From Armatimonadota bacterium (lineage in GTDB: Bacteria; Armatimonadota; Zipacnadia; Zipacnadales; UBA11051): a DNA stretch of 5,761 nucleotides. Shown here one piece after another: positions 1 to 4,512 of this stretch. Within the stretch, counting starts at the first letter, position 1. Every line of letters begins with the position of its first letter. The notes beneath the pieces were generated by a model. That model was not told where the DNA came from and did no database searches. It saw only the letters and a list, made by a program, of their open reading frames with translations. The DNA is taken from the NCBI GenBank assembly GCA_003542955.1, contig DPJP01000176.1, positions 40,842 to 46,602 of the forward strand, given 5' to 3'. The translations under genes and the position numbers were made by a program.

Positions 1-1
1 G

Positions 2-2365
2 GTCGATACGCTGCGGAGCATGACGAAGACCGTCTCACACTGCGGGTTGACTGTGTGGCTCGATACCGGGAGCATGCCCGAGACGGGGACCATCTACTAC
101 CGGGCCGTCGCCGACGGTCGGGCACAGGAAGAAAAACAGGCGGCTGTGAAGGTGCTGCCGCCGATGCCGGATGGGGAATTGCCGGAGAACTTCGCCAACT
201 TCTACTGCTGGTCGGCGTTCGGCGATGTTCCGGAGCCGTTGTGGCCGGCCGTCTACGACATGCTCCGCAAGATGGGCGTGTCACACCACCTTGCGAGGGC
301 GCTGCCGGAGGGCTGGCGCGAATACCTCCAGCGGCGGCTCTCCGAGGACGGGGGCAAGCTCTGGGCCGACATCCCGCACCAGATGAACAAGGAGATGGCC
401 GTCCCCGGCTGGGAGACGCGCATCATCGCGCAGGGCAAGAGCTTCTTCTCCTTTGCCGATGAGTACTACGGAGCGTTGGCGCCGATCATCGACGGTGTGT
501 TCTGGGACTATGAGCCGCACAACGCCATGCACAATCCGCTGTTTGATGATACTCCGACAGTCGCCGCCTTCGCGCAGAAGGAGGGGCTCGATCCGGCGAC
601 GCTGAGTCAGGAACGGCTCCAGGGCGAGCTGCGCGAGCGCTTCCTGGCCTTCCGCACCTGGCAACTCGGCGAGGTGCTGCGGCTGTGGGCTCAGTATATC
701 CACGATATCCGGCCCGACCTGGAGATCGCCGTCTGCCAGGGCTCGGGAATGCCGCCGGAGAGGAATATCGACTACCGCGTGTACGATGACATCCCCAGTC
801 TCATCCATCTGCCGATGATCTATACCGGCAGCGCGATGAGCTTCGCGCAGAATGTCGCGGGTCTGCACGAGTATGTACCCGATACGCCACTGATCCCGAT
901 GACCTGCACGGGGATGCTTGCCGACGGCGGTTGGCTGGCAGCGAAGACCCCGCGGGCGATCTACTTCGACTACGTAACATCGGGGCTGCGGGGCTGCGCG
1001 GGCTGCTCGCACTGGCCGGATATCCAGCGGGGCCTGGACATGGAGTACATCCGGGAAACAGCACTCGCCGTGCAGGAGATCGCCTGCGTGGAGGACTTTT
1101 TGACGCATGGAGAGGCGAGCCCGGCAGGGGTCTCTGTCGAGCCGCTGCCCGAGCAGGAGGCCCGCATCAAGGCCGGGCAGGGCGACGTGGTCATCATGTC
1201 GCCGCAGTGGGATAAGCATGCGATCTGCTTCTCCTACCGTCTTGGGAATCGGACGCTGGTGGCAGTGTGCAACATGCACTCCGATACCCCGGCGACGGTG
1301 CGGGTGCGAATCCGCGATGCGGACGGTGATGGCTGGCATCTGTGGGACCCGGTCTCGCGTGCCGCTCTGGTGCCGGGGGGCACCGACACATGGAGCGGCG
1401 CGAGGCTCGCGCGCGGGGTACTGTACGAGGCGCCGGCATCCTCAACGGGCATGCTGGTGGCGAGCCGGGAGGCTCCCGCGGAGGGCTTCAGCGCCCGGGT
1501 TGCGGCGCGCAGCGTGCAGCTCCGCTTCGAGCAGCGGAAGGCTGCCGCGCAGGCGGCCGGCGACATCTCGGTCGTCCGCGAGGGCGAACTCGAGGTCGGC
1601 TGGGAAGACATGGACGGTGACGGGAATGCCGAGGTCCGGCTGGCCTCCGGCAAGCATGCGCTCGGTATCGGCCCATCGGGCAATCTCTGGTCGTGGCAGG
1701 TCGCCGGGCATGAGGGCGACCTGGTCAACCGCTTCGACGGCTCGGGCGCGTGCGAGGACCGCTTCTGGTGGCCGGAGGATGCCCGCACCAGCGACGACGG
1801 CAGGCGCGAGTACGAGCTGGTAACGCGTGAGGTGAAGGGCGGCAGGGCGAGCGTGACCCTCCGGCGCGAGTTGCAGCACTGGAGCCTGGGCGGGCTGGTG
1901 CTTGATAAGACCTACTCGATCGGGCCCGATGCCCCTGCGTTCGAAGTCTCCATCACGCTGCGCAACTCATCACCGGTGGCGCACGAGTTCAGCTACTGGT
2001 CGCACAACTGTCTCAACGTCGGCGGCATTCCGGCGCTGGCACTGAGCACAACCGAGGGCGAGCAGGTGTTTTCGGGCGGGCAGCAGCCAAGGGAGGTCTG
2101 GATGGCGCTGAAGGGCACCCCGTCAGACCAGGCCGATCTGGCGAAGAGCACGCAGGATGCACAGCTGGCGGCACCGATGTTCACACTCGGTGACCCGGCG
2201 GGGCCGCGCATCAAGGTCACTGCCGACGCGTCGCTGCTGCAGCTCTACCGCTGGTGGGACGGCACGGATGGCGGCAGGTACACGCTCGAGTGGATGCACC
2301 AGAGACAGACACTCGACTCGGGTCGCCTGTGGACGACCAGGTATACGGTCGAGTACGCGGAATGA
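2..2365 (+). CDS. Glycoside-hydrolase-like multidomain protein, 5'-truncated by the window edge
   Basis: The frame is open to the first base of the window. The first ATG (position 20) has no convincing ribosome binding site, and the protein begins inside a beta-strand-rich domain, so the true start lies upstream. Residues are counted from that ATG (781 aa to TGA at 2363). Residues 1-48 look like the end of an Ig/fibronectin-like domain. Residues ~57-355 read as a (beta/alpha) barrel with strand-end motifs FWDYEPH (161-167) and YFDYVTSGLRG (315-325); D163/E165 are acidic candidates for the active site. Residues ~390-480 form an all-beta domain like those following glycosidase barrels. Residues ~500-781 resemble a galactose-mutarotase-like sandwich (LDKTYSI, then FEVSITLRNSS). 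Two DxDxDG loops (433-438 and 530-535) look Ca-binding. The likely role is carbohydrate processing, probably outside the cytoplasm, but no signal peptide is visible because the N-terminus is missing. I cannot name a GH family or substrate. The gene end is certain; the function is moderate. Confidence 0.72.
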   Translation, partial: VDTLRSMTKTVSHCGLTVWLDTGSMPETGTIYYRAVADGRAQEEKQAAVKVLPPMPDGELPENFANFYCWSAFGDVPEPLWPAVYDMLRKMGVSHHLARALPEGWREYLQRRLSEDGGKLWADIPHQMNKEMAVPGWETRIIAQGKSFFSFADEYYGALAPIIDGVFWDYEPHNAMHNPLFDDTPTVAAFAQKEGLDPATLSQERLQGELRERFLAFRTWQLGEVLRLWAQYIHDIRPDLEIAVCQGSGMPPERNIDYRVYDDIPSLIHLPMIYTGSAMSFAQNVAGLHEYVPDTPLIPMTCTGMLADGGWLAAKTPRAIYFDYVTSGLRGCAGCSHWPDIQRGLDMEYIRETALAVQEIACVEDFLTHGEASPAGVSVEPLPEQEARIKAGQGDVVIMSPQWDKHAICFSYRLGNRTLVAVCNMHSDTPATVRVRIRDADGDGWHLWDPVSRAALVPGGTDTWSGARLARGVLYEAPASSTGMLVASREAPAEGFSARVAARSVQLRFEQRKAAAQAAGDISVVREGELEVGWEDMDGDGNAEVRLASGKHALGIGPSGNLWSWQVAGHEGDLVNRFDGSGACEDRFWWPEDARTSDDGRREYELVTREVKGGRASVTLRRELQHWSLGGLVLDKTYSIGPDAPAFEVSITLRNSSPVAHEFSYWSHNCLNVGGIPALALSTTEGEQVFSGGQQPREVWMALKGTPSDQADLAKSTQDAQLAAPMFTLGDPAGPRIKVTADASLLQLYRWWDGTDGGRYTLEWMHQRQTLDSGRLWTTRYTVEYAE
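1316..1333 (+). other. Ca-binding-type DxDxDG loop 1 in the glycosidase-like protein
   Basis: Codons 433-438 read D-A-D-G-D-G, the spacing of the Ca-coordinating loops seen in dockerin, EF-hand-like and thrombospondin-type-3 repeats. The loop lies in the all-beta domain after the barrel, just before the residues WHLWDP. The sequence pattern is direct; metal binding is inferred. Confidence 0.4.
1607..1633 (+). other. Ca-binding-type DxDxDG loop 2 (DMDGDGNAE)
   Basis: Codons 530-538 read D-M-D-G-D-G-N-A-E: aspartates at positions 1, 3 and 5, glycine at 6 and glutamate at 9, which fits FG-GAP/dockerin-like calcium loops. It sits at the entry to the C-terminal beta-sandwich, so it may stiffen the junction between two beta domains. 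Calcium binding is inferred from the pattern only. Confidence 0.45.
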
Positions 2366-2439
2366 GGAAGCGCGGTACGAGACGGCCGCCGACAGGATTG
2401 CCGGCGGTACGCGGTGGGATTGTCCGGAGGAAGTGACCT
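2366..2439 (+). other. 74-base spacer between the glycosidase-like and MttB-family genes
   Basis: This spacer is short enough for co-transcription of the two + strand genes. It holds a possible 6-bp stem (CCGCCG 2386-2391 with CGGCGG 2402-2407, 10-base loop) and a direct repeat of GCGGTAC (2372-2378 and 2404-2410). The stem has no T-run after it, so it is not a standard intrinsic terminator. I see no convincing -35/-10 promoter. Read-through from the upstream gene is the simplest reading, but it is not proven. Confidence 0.4.
2426..2430 (+). promoter_or_regulatory. Ribosome binding site for the MttB-family gene
   Basis: GGAGG ends 9 bases before the GTG at 2440. A TGA in the same frame at 2434-2436 blocks any earlier start, so the site and the stop together fix GTG 2440 as the start codon. 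Confidence 0.75.
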
Positions 2440-3864
2440 GTGAATACGCAGCTGTTCAGTGACAGCCAGTTCGAGCAGCTGGCGGACGACGTGCGGCGCG
2501 TGCTGGCGGAGGTCGGGTATGTCGTCGGGCACGAGGGCCTCCGCAAGATGGCGCTGGCGGCAGGCTGTGGCGAGTCCGCCGAGGGCCGCATCCTGTTCCG
2601 CGGCCATCAGGTAGCCGAGCTGCGCGACAGGCTCCGGGAGCAGTACCCACCGCCTGCGCCGGACGCGCCCGAGGCCGTGCTCATCCGTCCCCGCGAGCAG
2701 TTGCGCGCCGGCATCGGCAACATCACCCCGAAGCTGTACGACCACCAGACCGGCCTGGCGCAGGGCGGCGCACTCAAGGGGCTGACCGATGTCGTCAAGT
2801 TCGCGCAGATGGAGCCGCGTGTGGTATCCGTCGGCATACCACTGTCGCGGCAGGACATCGACCCCGCCGTCGAGCAGCTCGACACGATTGTGGTCATGGC
2901 CGAGCTGACGGACAAGCCGATCTCGGGCCTCGACCCGACCGTGCCGGAGACCATGCCGTACCTGCTCGAGATGGGGGAGGCGCTGGGGCACACCGCGCAG
3001 AGCTTCATCAGCCCCTGCAACTGCATCAATCCGCCGCTGCGGCTCGAGGCGCGCACGGTGGATGTGATGCTCGCGCGACGGGTCTTCCACGGCAAGCAGA
3101 TGATGACCACGATGACCAACATCGGCGGCACCGGGCCGGTCGATGTTTATGGCAGTGTGGTGCTGGCAACCGCGGAGATCGTCGGCGGGCTGATCCTGGC
3201 GATGGTCCTTGACCCGGATGCGCCGTTGATGGGCTACACCGCCACCACGCAACTGGACATGCGGACCGGCAACATCACCGAGTCCTCGCCACAGACGGTG
3301 CAGGTGGACGCCGGCGTGGTCCAACTGATGGACAGGTACTTCGGCGGGGGCACAGCCGTTGGCGGTCGCGGCTACATCACTGCCAGGCGGCCCGGGCTGC
3401 AGGCGCTCTTTGAGCGCTTCCTGAAGGCGGTTGGTTACGCAGGGCTCGTGGACGGACACGCTCTGCACTATGTCGGCAACGGGAATCTGGACAACGGCAG
3501 CATGCTCAGTGTGGAGCAGTATCTGCTCGACCTGGAGGTGAGTGAGGCGCTGGGCCGGCTGTGGGGCGCGCCGTCAGTGCCTGCCGCCGGAGACGCAGTC
3601 GAGCGCATCCGGGAGGGCGTCCTCGCGGCCGGCGGCAACTTCCTGGCCCGGGAGCACACGCTGAGCCACTTCCGCGACGAGCTGTGGGACCCGACCTACT
3701 TCCAGCGCCTGACCGATACGAAGACGGAGCAGACCATCGTCAACGAGGCGCATGCGCGGTACCGGGCCCTGGTGGACGCCTACGAGCCCACCTCGTACCC
3801 GGATGAAGTGCTGATGGAGCTGCGTGCGGTGCTCGACAGAGCTCGGCGGGCGCTGGTGGGGTGA
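2440..3864 (+). CDS. MttB-family (trimethylamine/quaternary amine) methyltransferase, non-pyrrolysine type
   Basis: This complete 474-residue protein starts at GTG behind a GGAGG site and ends at TGA; the length matches the family's usual 470-500. Family features appear in order: an N-terminal helix with VLAEVGYVV (21-29), KLYDHQTG (98-105) followed by a TDVVKFAQ helix, the glycine-rich TNIGGTGPVDVYG segment (226-238), a SVEQYLLDLEVSEALGRLW helix (357-375), and GGNFLAREHTLSHFRDELW (398-416). Known members move a methyl group from trimethylamine (pyrrolysine-containing MttB) or from quaternary amines such as glycine betaine (MtgB) to a corrinoid protein in the cytoplasm. No in-frame amber codon exists, so this is the non-pyrrolysine type. 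Residues 302-322, where relatives usually carry a conserved D-S/A-K...D-Q-A stretch, instead read GGGTAVGGRGYITARRPGLQA, so the substrate or chemistry may differ. No corrinoid protein gene is next to it. The family call is firm; the substrate is unknown. Confidence 0.85.
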   Translation: MNTQLFSDSQFEQLADDVRRVLAEVGYVVGHEGLRKMALAAGCGESAEGRILFRGHQVAELRDRLREQYPPPAPDAPEAVLIRPREQLRAGIGNITPKLYDHQTGLAQGGALKGLTDVVKFAQMEPRVVSVGIPLSRQDIDPAVEQLDTIVVMAELTDKPISGLDPTVPETMPYLLEMGEALGHTAQSFISPCNCINPPLRLEARTVDVMLARRVFHGKQMMTTMTNIGGTGPVDVYGSVVLATAEIVGGLILAMVLDPDAPLMGYTATTQLDMRTGNITESSPQTVQVDAGVVQLMDRYFGGGTAVGGRGYITARRPGLQALFERFLKAVGYAGLVDGHALHYVGNGNLDNGSMLSVEQYLLDLEVSEALGRLWGAPSVPAAGDAVERIREGVLAAGGNFLAREHTLSHFRDELWDPTYFQRLTDTKTEQTIVNEAHARYRALVDAYEPTSYPDEVLMELRAVLDRARRALVG

Positions 3865-3919
3865 AGCAGGTCCGCCGCCGGGCGCCGCGGGACCGCGATA
3901 CGCCCGTTCTACCCCGGAT
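3865..3919. other. 55-base convergent spacer
   Basis: The MttB-family gene (+) and the 169-residue gene (-) end facing each other across this GC-rich stretch. No open frame or promoter is apparent. Any termination signal for both units must lie here or just inside the neighbouring 3' ends; see the hairpin at 3920-3939. Confidence 0.6.
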
Positions 3920-3939
3920 TCAGGCCTTCGCCGGCCTGA
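3920..3939. terminator. Possible bidirectional terminator hairpin
   Basis: TCAGGCC (3920-3926) pairs perfectly with GGCCTGA (3933-3939) around the 6-base loop TTCGCC. It overlaps the stop codon and last codons of the - strand gene and begins 55 bases after the + strand MttB-family stop. No T-run follows on either strand, so it is at best an atypical or weak terminator. It could instead be a chance product of coding sequence rich in GGCC. Confidence 0.3.
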
Positions 3940-4429
3940 TTGCATCCGAGCCGGGCTCCGGCAGTGGCTCGGCATCCCCGCCGGCAAGCTGCGTGGCGAC
4001 GGTCTTGCACAGGCAGGCGACCAGCCACCGCTTCTGTGGTGTCGGCTCCCCGAGCACCTCCGCCCACTCGCCGGCCTCCTCGGTTCTGCCGTCGGCCCAT
4101 GCTGCCGCCGCGGTCAGTATGGGGCGGACCGCTTCGACGAGCTCCGGGTTGACGCTGCCGCAGTAGGCGATGTGCGATGGCTGCATGGCGCCCACCATGC
4201 AAAGAAGGTCCTCGATGTTCCGCACGAGCCGCTCATGGCACCCCTCCACGCCCACGATGCGCTCGCGGATTGTGATGGCCTCGCCGGGGAGCGGGCCGAT
4301 CGCGAACTCGAAGTCGAGTAGCTCCCGAATGCGGGGGTCGCTCTGTGCCGCCATCACGCACCTCTCCCCGCCCCCGTACACATTCCGCCACTGCTTGAGA
4401 CGCTCTAGCTGCTCTTGTGTCAGCTCCAT
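3920..4429 (-). CDS. Unrecognised 169-residue, largely helical protein
   Basis: I do not recognise this protein. The start chosen is the ATG at 4427-4429, giving MELTQEQLERLKQW, because GGAGGAGG (4437-4444) lies 7 bases upstream. An ATG 12 codons earlier (4465) lacks a comparable site and would place that site inside the gene. The protein looks soluble, with no signal peptide or membrane segment. It reads as mostly amphipathic helices: residues 4-16, 32-42, 61-82, 94-124 and 132-148. There are six cysteines (24, 64, 77, 90, 139, 141), with no regular metal-binding pattern apart from the C-x-C at 139-141. The last ~20 residues are proline/acid-rich and probably disordered. It lies downstream of and co-oriented with the BtrH-like gene across 83 bases, so the two may share a transcript. 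A balanced composition and a strong start signal make it a real gene. Confidence 0.7.
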   Translation of the reverse strand: MELTQEQLERLKQWRNVYGGGERCVMAAQSDPRIRELLDFEFAIGPLPGEAITIRERIVGVEGCHERLVRNIEDLLCMVGAMQPSHIAYCGSVNPELVEAVRPILTAAAAWADGRTEEAGEWAEVLGEPTPQKRWLVACLCKTVATQLAGGDAEPLPEPGSDAIRPAKA

Positions 4430-4512
4430 GGGTTGGCCTCCTCCGAGGCGCGTCCACGTTGTCATTACCTCGACGCGTAGCCGGGACCACTGGTCGAGGC
4501 TGCGGGGGAGCG
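4430..4512 (-). other. 83-base spacer between the two - strand genes, with inverted repeats
   Basis: Besides the Shine-Dalgarno, the spacer has two nested symmetrical elements. CCTCGAC (4468-4474) pairs with GTCGAGG (4493-4499) around an 18-base loop. Inside and overlapping that lies the odd palindrome GACCA-C-TGGTC (4485-4495), which competes with the right arm. These could be an operator half-site pair or an RNA fold. No T-run follows, and no promoter is clear. Confidence 0.35.
4437..4444 (-). promoter_or_regulatory. Strong ribosome binding site deciding the start of the 169-residue gene
   Basis: On the - strand this reads GGAGGAGG, 7 bases before the ATG at 4427-4429. It is the best Shine-Dalgarno in the window and argues against the longer reading that starts at 4465. 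Confidence 0.75.

Noticed and set aside
20..22. ATG at position 20 as the true start of the glycosidase-like gene
   Set aside because: The frame is open upstream to the window edge, there is no proper Shine-Dalgarno, and the protein would begin in the middle of a beta domain without a signal peptide.
281..1339. A 352-codon open frame on the - strand within the glycosidase-like gene
   Set aside because: It has low-complexity Arg/His/Leu-rich composition and no ribosome binding site worth noting, and it lies wholly inside a supported + strand gene. It is a shadow frame.
1107..1823. A 238-codon + strand frame overlapping the glycosidase-like gene
   Set aside because: The Arg/Ser/Ala-rich translation is typical of a shifted frame in GC-rich DNA, with no domain signal.
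2386..2407. The CCGCCG/CGGCGG stem as a terminator between the two + strand genes
   Set aside because: It has only 6 bp, a 10-base loop and no T-run; GC-rich spacers often contain such pairings by chance.
2245..3468. A 407-codon open frame on the - strand opposite the MttB-family gene
   Set aside because: It is antisense to a well-supported family member, its translation is rich in Arg, His and Gln with no recognisable motif, and long antisense frames are expected in GC-rich coding DNA.
4430..4465. A longer start (ATG at 4465) for the 169-residue gene
   Set aside because: The GGAGGAGG at 4437-4444 is ideally spaced for the ATG at 4429 and would be coding in the longer form; the 4465 start has no comparable site.
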